Notes: generated by a model not told the origin, from the letters alone. 64,000 bases of DNA from Nemorincola caseinilytica (GCF_039540515.1 NZ_BAABFA010000018.1:84593-148592); one strand, 5' to 3'. Shown: positions 43,423 through 52,264, counted from the stretch's first letter. Made by a program: numbers and translations.

Positions 43423-44646
43423 ATGACAGATATTAAAGTGCCTGCCGTAGGTGAATCGATAAGTGAAGTGACCCTGGTAAAATGGTTGAAAAAAGATGGT
43501 GACTATGTGAACAGGGATGAACTATTGTGCGAGCTGGAATCGGAAAAGGCCACATTCGAACTGAATGCCGAACAGGCAGGTATACTACACATAAAAGCAC
43601 AGGAGGGCGCCACGCTGGCCATAGGCGACCTGGCCTGTACCATAGACGAGACCGCAGAGAAGCCTGCAGGCAGCGCACCCGCAACGCCCGCCAAGGCCGA
43701 AAAAGCCGCCGCACCTGCCGCGCCTAAGGAAGAGAAGCCTGCCGCCGCTGCACCCGCAGCCGATGTAAAGGCCACCCCTGTGGCACACGCCATAATGGCC
43801 GACAAGCAGGTGAAGGCCGGCGAGGTAAAGGGATCGGGCAGCAAGGGCCGTATAATGAAGCAGGATGTGCTGGATGCCATAGCGCACCCCGGCCGAAAGG
43901 GTGGCGATGCCGCCTTTGGCCGCGAAGAAAGGCGCGACAAGATGAGCAACCTGCGCAAGACAGTATCGCGCAGGCTGGTAGAGGCCAAGAACAGCACTGC
44001 CATGCTCACTACCTTTAACGAGGTGGACATGACGCGCATAATGGATATCCGCAAGCAATACAAGGACACCTTCAAGGAGGCACATGGTGTGAACCTGGGC
44101 TTTATGTCGTTCTTTGCGAAGGCATGTAGCACTGCGCTGCAAGAGTGGCCCGCTGTGAATGCGTATATAGATGGCGATTCTATCATTTACCATGATTATT
44201 GCGATATATCGATAGCGGTATCGGCGCCGAAGGGGCTGGTAGTACCCATAATACGCAATGCGGAGAGCCTGAGCATGGCCGACCTGGAGCGTAAAGTAGT
44301 GGAACTGGCCAAGAAAGCCCGCGATAACAAACTCACTCCCGATGAAATGACAGGCGGTACTTTCACCATCACCAATGGCGGTGTTTTCGGCTCGCTGATG
44401 TCTACGCCCATCATCAATATACCGCAGTCGGCCATACTGGGTATGCACAAGATACAGGACAGGCCCATGGCCATAAACGGCAAGGTAGAGATACGCCCCA
44501 TGATGTATGTGGCGCTGAGCTATGACCACCGCATAATAGACGGCCGTGAGTCGGTAGGTTTCTTGGTGAGGGTGAAAGAGCTGCTGGAGAACCCGGAGTA
44601 CATGCTCTTTGGCCACGACCCTGTGAAAACACTGCTGGAACTGTAA
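43423..44646 (+). CDS. sucB: 2-oxoglutarate dehydrogenase E2, dihydrolipoyl succinyltransferase
   Basis: 407 aa. The lipoyl domain (1-75) carries the lipoylated Lys42 in ESEKATFEL. An Ala/Pro-rich linker follows, then an E3-binding domain (ATPVAHAIMADK to VKGSGSKGRIMKQDVL, about 125-160) and the catalytic domain with the C-terminal SYDHRIIDGRE motif (His and Asp of the active site). It moves succinyl groups to CoA in the TCA cycle. The E1 gene (sucA) is not adjacent. The start MTDIKVPAVGES is standard for this family, so the upstream 14 codons are leader. A terminator follows. Confidence 0.94.
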   Translation: MTDIKVPAVGESISEVTLVKWLKKDGDYVNRDELLCELESEKATFELNAEQAGILHIKAQEGATLAIGDLACTIDETAEKPAGSAPATPAKAEKAAAPAAPKEEKPAAAAPAADVKATPVAHAIMADKQVKAGEVKGSGSKGRIMKQDVLDAIAHPGRKGGDAAFGREERRDKMSNLRKTVSRRLVEAKNSTAMLTTFNEVDMTRIMDIRKQYKDTFKEAHGVNLGFMSFFAKACSTALQEWPAVNAYIDGDSIIYHDYCDISIAVSAPKGLVVPIIRNAESLSMADLERKVVELAKKARDNKLTPDEMTGGTFTITNGGVFGSLMSTPIINIPQSAILGMHKIQDRPMAINGKVEIRPMMYVALSYDHRIIDGRESVGFLVRVKELLENPEYMLFGHDPVKTLLEL

Positions 44647-44670
44647 CAGAACTATATGGAATGTATATAC

Positions 44671-44703
44671 GAACGCTCCTGCATCAGCAGGGGCGTTCTT
44701 TGT
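44671..44703 (+). terminator. Rho-independent terminator after sucB
   Basis: Stem GAACGCTCCTGC (44671-44682) with GCAGGGGCGTTC (44687-44698), 12 pairs with one wobble, 4-nt loop, then TTTGTTT. Confidence 0.9.
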
Positions 44704-44717
44704 TTATGGCATAGCTG

Positions 44718-44725
44718 TAACTTTG
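44718..44725 (+). promoter_or_regulatory. -7 element TAACTTTG
   Basis: An exact TAnnTTTG match 5 nt before the ATG at 44731, so either the leader is very short or a later start is used. Confidence 0.4.
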
Positions 44726-44730
44726 GGTGA

Positions 44731-45411
44731 ATGACAGGATCGCTTTTCCCGGATGATGGTGCAGCGCAGCCCTCTACCCCCGCGGGTAAGAGCGCCTCTG
44801 CGCGTACCGCCCCGGCCCGCAGGGAGCGGAAGGAAGAGCGTGAGGTGACGGAGCTGTCTACAGAGGATACGAACGAGCAATTCTACGGCAATACGGCAAT
44901 GATAGGTATAGTAGCCCCGCTGCCGGGCCCCCGCTTCTGCTGGCTGCTGAACCAGCATTTCAGAACGGTATTTGTGAACGATACGGATGATACGCTGGAA
45001 ATGATGGTGGGCAAGGATGGAAAGGTGCTGCGGCGCAAGAAGAACAAAAAAAGCAAGGCAAAGGTGCCACAGGCGCCGGTACCATCGCTCTTTGGGCCGC
45101 AGCCGGTGCAGGAGGCACAGGAAGAGGGCGAGCCGGAGGGAGAGAAATTCAACTTTGCGGTATACAGCCATAAGATACCGAAGAGCATCAGCTACAGGTA
45201 CCTAGTGTACAAGCTGCGGACAGGACTGGTATCGCTGCTGCCCGAGGGGGACGAGGGCCGGTATGACTATATGTGGCTGGTACAGACAGGCGATCCCGAC
45301 CATGATGCCCACAAGATACTGACCATACTGCGCAGCATACCCGGTGTGCAGGCAGCACAGCAACTGACGGAGGAGGAAATGGAGCGATGCAAGGAATACC
45401 TACTGCTATGA
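44731..45411 (+). CDS. IPExxxVDY-family-like protein
   Basis: 226 aa. The first 45 residues are disordered and charged. From about residue 55 the chain reads NTAMIGIVAPLPGPRFCWLLN, like the IPExxxVDY family, whose members open with G-I-x-[AS] then a W/F-L-L-N helix. Further matches are FAVYSHKIPKSISYRYLVYK and RYDYMWLVQTG. A 40-residue Lys/Pro-rich insert separates the two halves, making this protein longer than usual (about 150). The role of the family is unknown. The family call is moderate because the namesake motif is not intact. Confidence 0.6.
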   Translation: MTGSLFPDDGAAQPSTPAGKSASARTAPARRERKEEREVTELSTEDTNEQFYGNTAMIGIVAPLPGPRFCWLLNQHFRTVFVNDTDDTLEMMVGKDGKVLRRKKNKKSKAKVPQAPVPSLFGPQPVQEAQEEGEPEGEKFNFAVYSHKIPKSISYRYLVYKLRTGLVSLLPEGDEGRYDYMWLVQTGDPDHDAHKILTILRSIPGVQAAQQLTEEEMERCKEYLLL

Positions 45412-45460
45412 TGCAGGATAGATATATGGCGCAGCTATGAAAATAAACACCGGCCAGACC

Positions 45461-45489
45461 TTGTGTTTACCGTGCATTTTATATATTTG
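45461..45489 (+). promoter_or_regulatory. Bacteroidota-type promoter
   Basis: TTG at 45461-45463, 18-nt spacer, TATATTTG at 45482-45489; both boxes exact. It drives the gene at 45563 with a leader of about 65 nt. Confidence 0.65.
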
Positions 45490-45562
45490 TACCAAACGAT
45501 ACTGACCTTTCACAATGGGGTACGCTTGCAGCGCCTGTTGATGTAAATAAATGTAAAATGAT

Positions 45563-46048
45563 ATGCGTACAAGGATAAGCGTATTTTTCTTCTCTTTCTT
45601 ATTTCTTCTGGGAGCAATAAAGGCAGGTGCGCAGAGCATGGATTACCTGCGTCATAAAAAGACATTTCACCTGTGCTCTTTCGAGCTGGACTGCTCTGGC
45701 TGCTACAACTGCCATTACCAGAAATATACCGTGCGTATAAAGAACGTGGTGGACAAGAAGATAACAGGCGTGTACTATACCTACTACTCGGAGTCGCGCA
45801 ACCGGCTGGTGACCAAGGAAGGTGAGATAATAGGCGGCGTGATGGATCCCGGCCAGATAGGCCACATAACAATGTGCATGCCCAATGGCAAGCACTGGGC
45901 CATAAGCAAGATAGTGTATGACGATGAGAGCTCGCAGTCGTTCGTGGTGAATGACAGGCTGGATCAATTTGTACAGGAGCCTGATGAGTGCGACTGTAAC
46001 AAACAACCCAACAATTTCCCCGACCCGAACATCGGTCGTACCAAATAA
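45563..46048 (+). CDS. Cys-rich small secreted protein
   Basis: 161 aa with a signal peptide (MRTRISVFFFSFLFLLGA, cleaved near GAQ at residue 24). The mature part has a Cys cluster LCSFELDCSGCYNCHYQ near its start and CDCN near its end, likely disulfides or a metal site. The middle is beta-rich (YTVRIKNVVDKKITGVYYTYY). No known family. It has its own promoter and its own terminator, so it is a single-gene unit. Confidence 0.7.
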   Translation: MRTRISVFFFSFLFLLGAIKAGAQSMDYLRHKKTFHLCSFELDCSGCYNCHYQKYTVRIKNVVDKKITGVYYTYYSESRNRLVTKEGEIIGGVMDPGQIGHITMCMPNGKHWAISKIVYDDESSQSFVVNDRLDQFVQEPDECDCNKQPNNFPDPNIGRTK

Positions 46049-46064
46049 AGAGCATAGCAATAAG

Positions 46065-46090
46065 GAAGGCCGCCTGAATGGGCGGCCTTC
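46065..46090 (+). terminator. Terminator after the Cys-rich secreted protein gene
   Basis: A perfect 10-bp stem, GAAGGCCGCC (46065-46074) with GGCGGCCTTC (46081-46090), 16 nt after the stop codon; a short T-containing tail follows. Confidence 0.85.
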
Positions 46091-46146
46091 TTGCTTGTAG
46101 GATGACATGTGATATACCGGTTATGATCTGCCTTGAGAAATATTAT

Positions 46147-46176
46147 TTGAAATTTTAATTTTTTTCCGTACTTTTG
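46147..46176 (+). promoter_or_regulatory. Bacteroidota-type promoter of the cold-shock gene
   Basis: TTG at 46147-46149, a 19-nt spacer, and TACTTTTG at 46169-46176, all ideal. The predicted leader is about 25 nt. Confidence 0.8.
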
Positions 46177-46204
46177 TGTTTTATTAATAAATTAAATTTT
46201 TAGA

Positions 46205-46396
46205 ATGCAACAAGGTACAGTTAAGTTTTTTAATGAGACCAAAGGATTTGGTTTCATTACCCCATCAGATGGTGGTGCAGATGTTTTTGTTCACGTTTCT
46301 GGCCTGATAAGCGAGATACGCGAAAATGATACCGTATCATATGAAGTTCAAAATGGTAAAAAAGGTTTGAATGCGGTAAATGTGACCGTGATATAA
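46205..46396 (+). CDS. Cold-shock domain protein
   Basis: 63 aa, a complete cold-shock fold. RNP1 is KGFGFITP and RNP2 is VFVHVSGL, the aromatic surface that binds single-stranded RNA or DNA. The family melts RNA structure and acts as an antiterminator at low temperature or in growth changes. The Bacteroidota-type short form ends V-N-V-T-V-I. Three of four Ile codons are ATA. It has an ideal promoter and its own terminator. Confidence 0.95.
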   Translation: MQQGTVKFFNETKGFGFITPSDGGADVFVHVSGLISEIRENDTVSYEVQNGKKGLNAVNVTVI

Positions 46397-46420
46397 TTTT
46401 TTTATAGTCATCATTTTGAA

Positions 46421-46449
46421 GAAGCTGCCTCAACAAGGGCAGCTTCTTT
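46421..46449 (+). terminator. Rho-independent terminator after the cold-shock gene
   Basis: A perfect 9-bp stem, GAAGCTGCC (46421-46429) with GGCAGCTTC (46438-46446), followed by TTTG and TTTT. Confidence 0.9.
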
Positions 46450-46479
46450 GTTTTATAGCATTCCTGCGAAATAGTTTTC

Positions 46480-46514
46480 AGCCCCTCCCAACCTCCCCAA
46501 AGGGGAGGAGATGG
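46480..46514. repeat. REP-like hairpin repeat, copy 7
   Basis: AGCCCCTCCCAACC, then TCCCCAAAGGGGAGGAGATGG. It lies between the convergent cold-shock and plug-domain genes. Confidence 0.75.
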
Positions 46515-46613
46515 ACTCTTCCCGTACTATCTTATCAAGTGCGGATCGCCGGTGCTCAAGATTCGTGTTGAACACCGGCGGTCCCGTATATCAGGTAGGA
46601 GCAAGGTCTCAGG

Positions 46614-47033
46614 TCAATTGCGTGGTATGTGCATACCGTCTATGATATAGAGCACATCGCCGGGCATGCTGCCGGCTATTCTTACATCAGTGCCCCTTTG
46701 GCGTTGGTACACGGTAGGGGCAAGGGCCACTATATCGCGCACATCGGCAGCGGGCATGGTATATATATCGCTGCGTGTAAGGGTAATGGTGCCGGGTATG
46801 GCAGGGCGCAGGGGCTGTATCTCTATGGCCTGCATGAGGGCAGCCTTTTTCAGGTCGGCGGCGGAGGGCTGTACCTGCACACCGTCTATAATGTAGAGTG
46901 TCCCCGTTATCCTGGGGCCTATGGGGCAACTGCAGCAACGGCCGCGGTTGTGCTGATACTGGTAGGGTGTGGGTGTATCCTAGGCCTCGCAGTGTACAGA
47001 GAGCGCTACAAGCAATATGGTAAGGTATCTCAT
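46614..47033 (-). pseudogene. TonB-plug-like secreted protein with TAG after its signal peptide
   Basis: From the ATG at 47033 the frame reads a signal peptide (MRYLTILLVALSVHCEA) and then meets TAG at 46980-46982. The same frame then continues without interruption for 122 codons to the stop at 46614. It has two plug-like motifs, TLYIIDGVQV and VLYIIDGMHIPRN, as in the plug domains of TonB-dependent receptors, and ADVRDIVALAPTVYQ between them. No barrel follows, so this is a small plug-only protein. CAG to TAG is a single transition exactly at the predicted cleavage site (CEA|Q). It is called a nonsense pseudogene; a sequencing error or stop suppression are the alternatives. Confidence 0.7.
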
Positions 47034-47190
47034 AGAAGTGGTTTTATGAATATAGACGTAATAAATGAGCTAGAACTTTGGTTCGGGAGGGAATATAAAA
47101 TGGCTTTAACATTCTACATAAAGTAGGATATGCCTATCGTTGGTAATGAGCTGTTATTTTCGTAAATTTATTTCTACAGAGGATATTTTG

Positions 47191-49452
47191 ATGGATACCA
47201 AACACCAGCCATACACAGGCGTGTACGACAAGACGGAAGAGGAGGAGAAAAAACTCATTTTGCGCGAATACAGGGCTTTGCTGCGCTCCCTGAAACCGGA
47301 CATAAAGAAGGGAGACAAGGCTATGCTGCGGCATGCCTTCCAGATGGCGGCGGACTCGCACAAGGATACCCGCAGAAAATCGGGTGAGCCCTATATACTG
47401 CACCCCATAGCCGTGGCCCGCATAGTGGTAGAGGAAATAGGGCTAGGCGTGACATCGGCGGTGTGCGCGCTGCTGCACGATACCGTGGAGGACACAGAGA
47501 TATCGCTGGAGGATATAGGACGCGAGTTCAACAACAGCATAGCCAAGATAATAGACGGCCTGACCAAAATATCGAACGTGGTGGATATGAAGGCCGACAC
47601 ATCGATACAGGCAGAGAATTTCAGGAAGATACTGCTGACGCTGGCCGAGGACCCGCGCGTGATACTGATAAAGCTGGCCGACAGGCTGCACAATATGCGC
47701 ACGCTGGACAGCATGAGCCGCGACAAGCAGTTGAAGATAGCATCGGAGACCACCTACATTTACTCGCCGCTGGCGCATAGGCTAGGCCTGTACGAGATAA
47801 AATCGGAGATGGAGGACCTGGCGCTGAAATTTACTCAGCCCGATATATACATGGATATAGTGCGCGGGCTGAAGGAGACACAGCGAGAGCGTACCCGCTA
47901 CATAAACGAATTCATAAAGCCGATAAAGGAGGAGCTGACCAACCAGGGGTTCGACTTTGGCATATATGGCAGGCCGAAGGCCATACACTCGATATGGAAC
48001 AAGATGCGCAACAAGCATGTGACCTTTGAGGAGGTGTATGATATATTCGCCATACGGGTGATACTGAGATCACCGCCGGAGCAGGAGAAAGCCGACTGCT
48101 GGAAGGTATACTCCATCATCACCAATTTTTACCACCCCAATCCCGAGCGCCTGCGCGACTGGATAAGCGTGCCCAAAGGCAATGGTTACGAGGCGCTGCA
48201 CACTACAGTGATGGGCCATGGCGGCCGCTGGGTAGAGGTGCAGATACGCACCGAGCGTATGAACGAGATAGCCGAAAAAGGCCTGGCAGCTCACTGGAAG
48301 TACAAGGAGGGAACACCATCGCCGCAGGAGAGCAAGCTGGACAGCTTCCTGGAACACCTGCGCGAGGTGCTGGCCAACCCCAATACCGATACGCTGGATT
48401 TCATACAGGACTTCAAGCTGGACCTCTTTACCGAGGAGATATATGTGTATACGCCCAAGGGTGATATGCGTGTACTGCCCAAGGGCGCTACCGCGCTGGA
48501 CTTCGCCTTTGACATACATACGCAACTGGGGGCAAGGTGCATAGGCGCCAAGGTGAACTACCGCCTGGTGCCCCTGAGCCACAAGCTGAACAGCGGCGAC
48601 CAGGTAGAGGTGATCACCTCATCGAAGCAGCACCCGTCGGAGGACTGGCTGCAGTTCGTGGTCACTGCCAAGGCGAGATCGGGGGTGAAGAACTACCTGA
48701 AAGAGAACAAAAGAAAGACCGCAGAAGAGGGCAAGGCAGTGCTGAAACGCAAGCTGGAGGCTATGAACACTAGCCTGTCGCAGCACAATGTGAACGAGCT
48801 GATGCACTACTTCAAGAAGCCATCGCCGCTGGACCTGTACTATGCGGTGGCCGTGGGCAATGTGGACCTGGCCGAGCTGAAGACCTTCTCGGTATATGGC
48901 GATAAGCTGCAGCACCCATCGAAAGAGATAAGACATGATACCAAGGAGCTGGCCGATGAGGAGATACTGAAACAGAAGCATGGCAAGGGCGCAGAGCTGA
49001 TCATCTTTGGCGAGAGCTCGGACAAGATACTGTACAAGCTGGCGCAGTGCTGCCAGCCCATACCCGGCGATGACGTTTTCGGCTTTGTGACATCGGGCGA
49101 AGGGCTGAAGATACACCGTACCGACTGCCCCAATGCGGCACGGCTGCTGGCCAACTACGGGCATAGGGTAGTGAAGACCAAATGGGCCAAGAACAAGGAG
49201 ATATCCTTCCTGACGGGTGTGCGCATAACCGGGCTGGACGATGTGGGTGTGATACAGAAGATAACCAACATCATATCGGGCGAGCTGAGGCTGAACATGC
49301 GTTCGATGAGCATAGACTCGAAGGATGGCATCTTCGAGGGTACCATAATGGTGTATGTACACGACAGGGAAGAGCTGAACGTGTTCTGCAACAGGCTGGG
49401 CGCGCTGGAGGGTATCACCAAGATAGAACGTATAGATAATACCGAGGGCTGA
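47191..49452 (+). CDS. RelA/SpoT bifunctional (p)ppGpp synthetase/hydrolase
   Basis: 753 aa from the ATG at 47191; the 17 codons upstream in the frame are less likely. Order of domains: HD hydrolase (about 30-190, with the HDTVEDT motif), synthetase (220-350, RPKAIHSIWNKM and VYDIFAIRVI), TGS (about 400-465, VYTPKGDMRVLPKGATALDF), helical region, and a C-terminal ACT domain (about 680-750). An intact HD motif means it can degrade as well as make (p)ppGpp, the stringent-response alarmone, as do the Rel enzymes of Bacteroidota. It is followed by an unusual 25-nt hairpin. Confidence 0.95.
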   Translation: MDTKHQPYTGVYDKTEEEEKKLILREYRALLRSLKPDIKKGDKAMLRHAFQMAADSHKDTRRKSGEPYILHPIAVARIVVEEIGLGVTSAVCALLHDTVEDTEISLEDIGREFNNSIAKIIDGLTKISNVVDMKADTSIQAENFRKILLTLAEDPRVILIKLADRLHNMRTLDSMSRDKQLKIASETTYIYSPLAHRLGLYEIKSEMEDLALKFTQPDIYMDIVRGLKETQRERTRYINEFIKPIKEELTNQGFDFGIYGRPKAIHSIWNKMRNKHVTFEEVYDIFAIRVILRSPPEQEKADCWKVYSIITNFYHPNPERLRDWISVPKGNGYEALHTTVMGHGGRWVEVQIRTERMNEIAEKGLAAHWKYKEGTPSPQESKLDSFLEHLREVLANPNTDTLDFIQDFKLDLFTEEIYVYTPKGDMRVLPKGATALDFAFDIHTQLGARCIGAKVNYRLVPLSHKLNSGDQVEVITSSKQHPSEDWLQFVVTAKARSGVKNYLKENKRKTAEEGKAVLKRKLEAMNTSLSQHNVNELMHYFKKPSPLDLYYAVAVGNVDLAELKTFSVYGDKLQHPSKEIRHDTKELADEEILKQKHGKGAELIIFGESSDKILYKLAQCCQPIPGDDVFGFVTSGEGLKIHRTDCPNAARLLANYGHRVVKTKWAKNKEISFLTGVRITGLDDVGVIQKITNIISGELRLNMRSMSIDSKDGIFEGTIMVYVHDREELNVFCNRLGALEGITKIERIDNTEG

Positions 49453-49492
49453 CGGCCGGGAAAGAGAAATGTTAATATCGCTTTCGGGGCAA

Positions 49493-49517
49493 GGTATACC
49501 TGCCATACAGGTATACC
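49493..49517. terminator. Perfect hairpin after rel/spoT
   Basis: GGTATACCTG (49493-49502) and CAGGTATACC (49508-49517) around CCATA. The outer arms are themselves palindromic. There is no T-run, so it may be a terminator or a protein-binding site. Confidence 0.5.
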
Positions 49518-49586
49518 CTAGGCAGATTATTATTATATTCGCAGCGGTTTATCGCATTTAACTAGAATACCGGCATAAAAAGTATC

Positions 49587-50357
49587 ATGAAGAAACAACT
49601 ATTATCCTTAGCGGTCCTGCTTGCATCGCTTGTAGCTCACGGACAGGGCAATATGAATGTTCAGATGGTGTATGTGAAGGGTGGTAACTTTTTCAGGGGT
49701 TCGGATGACCCCAAGTATAGTACAGAGGAATACGATAACGAAAAGCCTGTACACAGGGTGAACGTGAGCAGCTTTTCGCTGAGCAAGTACGAGATAACAC
49801 AGGGCCTGTGGAAGACGGTGATGGGCATACTGCCACAGTCTTATGTAGGTGTGGACTATGTGAACAAGGAGTGCAATGACTGCCCCGTAGTGATGGTGAA
49901 CTATGCCGAGGTACAGGAGTTCATAAGGAGGCTGAACGAGAAGACGGGCAAGAGCTACAGGCTGCCTACCGAGCTGGAATGGGAATTTGCGGCACGCGGC
50001 GGCAAATACTCTGGCAACTACAGGTATGCAGGCAACAATAAGCTGGTGACCGTGGCCTGGTATGGCCGCAAAAAAGGCACCGCACACCCTGTAGGGCAGA
50101 AGGAACCGAACGAACTGGGTATATTCGATCTGTCGGGGAATGTGGCCGAATGGTGTACCGACTGGTTCGACCCGGAATACTACCGTACCACCATAGATGC
50201 CGTAGACCCGAAGGGGCCTGAGAGCGGCGATAAGAAGGTAGTGCGCGGCGGATCGTTCTACGATGATGAGGCGCAGTGCCGCACTGTATACCGTGGCCGC
50301 CTGACACCCGAAACACGCCGCTGGGACCTGGGCTTCCGGCTGGCGATGGATAACTGA
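49587..50357 (+). CDS. SUMF1/formylglycine-generating enzyme-like secreted protein
   Basis: 256 aa with a signal peptide ending AHGQ (residue 20). The SUMF1 fold is plain: MVYVKGGNFFRGS, EKPVHRVNVSSFSLSKYEIT, YRLPTELEWEFAARGG, LGIFDLSGNVAEWC, KKVVRGGSFYDDEA, then RRWDLGFRLA at the end. The fold is used by formylglycine-generating enzymes and by many structural or binding proteins such as GldK/GldJ. The paired active-site Cys of true enzymes is not seen near the C-terminus, so a non-enzymatic role is likely. A strong terminator follows. Confidence 0.88.
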   Translation: MKKQLLSLAVLLASLVAHGQGNMNVQMVYVKGGNFFRGSDDPKYSTEEYDNEKPVHRVNVSSFSLSKYEITQGLWKTVMGILPQSYVGVDYVNKECNDCPVVMVNYAEVQEFIRRLNEKTGKSYRLPTELEWEFAARGGKYSGNYRYAGNNKLVTVAWYGRKKGTAHPVGQKEPNELGIFDLSGNVAEWCTDWFDPEYYRTTIDAVDPKGPESGDKKVVRGGSFYDDEAQCRTVYRGRLTPETRRWDLGFRLAMDN

Positions 50358-50420
50358 TCTGCGATCAGGAGTGCAGGAAAACAGTGCGGAGAAACGGAGA
50401 AATATCGAGAAACAGAGAGA

Positions 50421-50441
50421 GGAGCGATAGCTCCTTTTTTT
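50421..50441 (+). terminator. Rho-independent terminator after the SUMF1-like gene
   Basis: GGAGC (50421-50425), loop GATA, GCTCC (50430-50434), then a run of seven T. It reaches into the last codon of the convergent gene. Confidence 0.85.
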
Positions 50442-51054
50442 ATTTAATGATAGCCTGCAATGCTGCGAAAATGGCAATGGGGTCTTTGCTTTGCCATAAT
50501 GCGCCCAGCACTGCTGCGCCGTCGTACCTCAGCCGCTGCAGGGTGGGGATATTGCTCCTGTCTATACCACCAAGGCCTGTAATGGCAGGACAGTATCTGC
50601 CGCCATTCGCAAGGCTTTCTTTTACCCCTGATATACCTTCGGGAGCGACCGCTGCGCTGTAGCCTGCCTTCGATATGCTATCGTATAACGGGCTGATGAA
50701 GACATTGCCATAGGGAGTATGGTTCTGCAATATCTCGTCCCAGGAATGGAAGGAGGTGGATATGGCAGAGTAGGGTATATCTTTTATCTGTTGCAGTGTA
50801 GCGGGCTCATGGCGTATGGCACTGCGCAGGTGTATACCACCCAGCCGTAGGGCATGGTAGAGCGGATAGGCGCCATGTATGATGATGCGTGAATGGTATG
50901 CACTATCTATGCCGGCGATGTATGCCCGGTATGCAGCAATATCGTAGGCGGGCTTGCGCAGGTGCAGCCGCTGCAAGCCCATATGGAACAGGGAATTTAC
51001 TGTTTCCTGTTCGCCGGGAAGGTCGGTATCGGGTGTGAGCACTACCAGTTGCAT
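50440..51054 (-). CDS. Thiamine phosphate synthase/TenI family protein
   Basis: 204 aa from the ATG at 51054 (MQLVVLTPDTDLPGE); the longer open frame would add 98 residues antisense to the efflux adaptor gene. The TIM-barrel landmarks of the ThiE/TenI family are LQRLHLRKP, GGIHLRS, VFISPLYDSISKAGY, ITGLGGIDRSN and GAAVLGALW. ThiE joins the pyrimidine and thiazole parts of thiamine; TenI-like members do a related aromatisation. No other thiamine genes are near, so which of the two it is remains open. Confidence 0.82.
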   Translation of the reverse strand: MQLVVLTPDTDLPGEQETVNSLFHMGLQRLHLRKPAYDIAAYRAYIAGIDSAYHSRIIIHGAYPLYHALRLGGIHLRSAIRHEPATLQQIKDIPYSAISTSFHSWDEILQNHTPYGNVFISPLYDSISKAGYSAAVAPEGISGVKESLANGGRYCPAITGLGGIDRSNIPTLQRLRYDGAAVLGALWQSKDPIAIFAALQAIIK

Positions 51055-51179
51055 GTGGCCAGCAATGTACACATTCTGGGTGTGAACGGGCGTACAGCGA
51101 CTTATGTTTATAGTATTTATCGATACGTTAATATTATTTAAGACAATGGCCCGATAGGGGTAAAAGCGGCGTTCCGCAA

Positions 51180-51187
51180 TATCTTTG
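51180..51187 (+). promoter_or_regulatory. -7 element TATCTTTG for the efflux adaptor
   Basis: An exact TAnnTTTG match 22 nt before the ATG at 51209, which supports that start over the open-frame start at 51185. Confidence 0.5.
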
Positions 51188-51208
51188 CTGTATATCCGAC
51201 CATTTTGT

Positions 51209-52264
51209 ATGAGGAGCCTCAACTCTGCTACCGTATTCTTTTCTGTATGTATATCCGGCATTTTATCCCTTGCTTCCTGTAGCGAGAAAAAACAGGATGT
51301 GGCCGCCGCCAAACAACAGGGCCCTAAGGTGCTGAACGCCGATGGCATGGTAATAAAGGCCGAGGCATTCCAGACGGACTATACGACATCGGGCACACTG
51401 TTGCCTAACGAGGAGGTGAACGTGATGCCCGAGATACCCGGGCGCATAACAGCCATATCTTTTGCCGAAGGCGCACCTGTACAGCAGGGGCAAGTGCTGG
51501 CCCGACTGTACAATGACGATATAAAGGCACAGATACAGAAGCTAAAGGCACAGCGCGAACTGCAGGTGAAGATACGCGACCGCCAGGCCGAACTGCTGAA
51601 CGTAGGCGGCATAAGCAAGCAAGACTACGAGACCACCACTACGCAGATAGAGGCCATAGATGCCGATATAGCCTATGCCACATCGCAACTGCGGAAGACG
51701 AGTATAATAGCGCCTTTTTCCGGCAGGGCGGGCATACGCAATGTGAGCAATGGCGCGGTGGTAGGTACCGGTACCGTGCTGACCACACTGCAGCAGACCG
51801 CTACGCTGAAGATGGATTTCAACATACCTGAGCAATACCGCTATGAAATGGTGATCGGCAAAAAAATAGCCTTCACCGTAACAGGCAGGCAGGACACATT
51901 TGTAGCTGTGATAAAGGCGGTAGAGCCCAGCGCCAATGCAGCTACCCGCACCCTGAGGGTAAGAGCCACGGTAGACAATAAGAACAATAAGCTGGGCCCG
52001 GGAGCCTTTACGCATATAGTGATCCCATTCGGGGCGAACGCGCATGCGCTGCTGGTGCCATCGCAGTCGGTGATACCTACCAACCGCGAGAAGGTAGTAG
52101 CGGTGATAAGGGGTGGCAAGGCCGAAATGGTGCCGGTGAAAATAGGCGCGCGTACCAATGAGCGGGTAGAGATACTACAGGGCCTGAACGAGGGCGATAC
52201 CATACTGACCACAGGTATAATGCAGGTGAAACCCGGTATGGAAGTAAAGGTAAAGGTGATATAA
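51209..52264 (+). CDS. RND efflux periplasmic adaptor (membrane fusion protein)
   Basis: 351 aa from the ATG at 51209, giving a lipoprotein signal with lipobox S-L-A-S-C at Cys24. The adaptor layout is visible: beta-barrel entry LNADGMVIKAEAFQTDYTTSG, lipoyl half EVNVMPEIPGRITAISFAEG, a short alpha-hairpin (AQIQKLKAQRELQVKIRDRQ), second lipoyl half KTSIIAPFSGRAGIRNVSNG, and a C-terminal membrane-proximal domain. Such proteins link an inner-membrane RND pump to an outer-membrane channel. No pump or channel gene is adjacent, so it is an orphan adaptor here. Confidence 0.9.
   Translation: MRSLNSATVFFSVCISGILSLASCSEKKQDVAAAKQQGPKVLNADGMVIKAEAFQTDYTTSGTLLPNEEVNVMPEIPGRITAISFAEGAPVQQGQVLARLYNDDIKAQIQKLKAQRELQVKIRDRQAELLNVGGISKQDYETTTTQIEAIDADIAYATSQLRKTSIIAPFSGRAGIRNVSNGAVVGTGTVLTTLQQTATLKMDFNIPEQYRYEMVIGKKIAFTVTGRQDTFVAVIKAVEPSANAATRTLRVRATVDNKNNKLGPGAFTHIVIPFGANAHALLVPSQSVIPTNREKVVAVIRGGKAEMVPVKIGARTNERVEILQGLNEGDTILTTGIMQVKPGMEVKVKVI

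Noticed and set aside
10682..46982. Stop-codon reassignment in this organism
   Set aside because: Two genes are interrupted by different stops (TAA and TAG), while TAA, TAG and TGA all end intact genes normally throughout the window.
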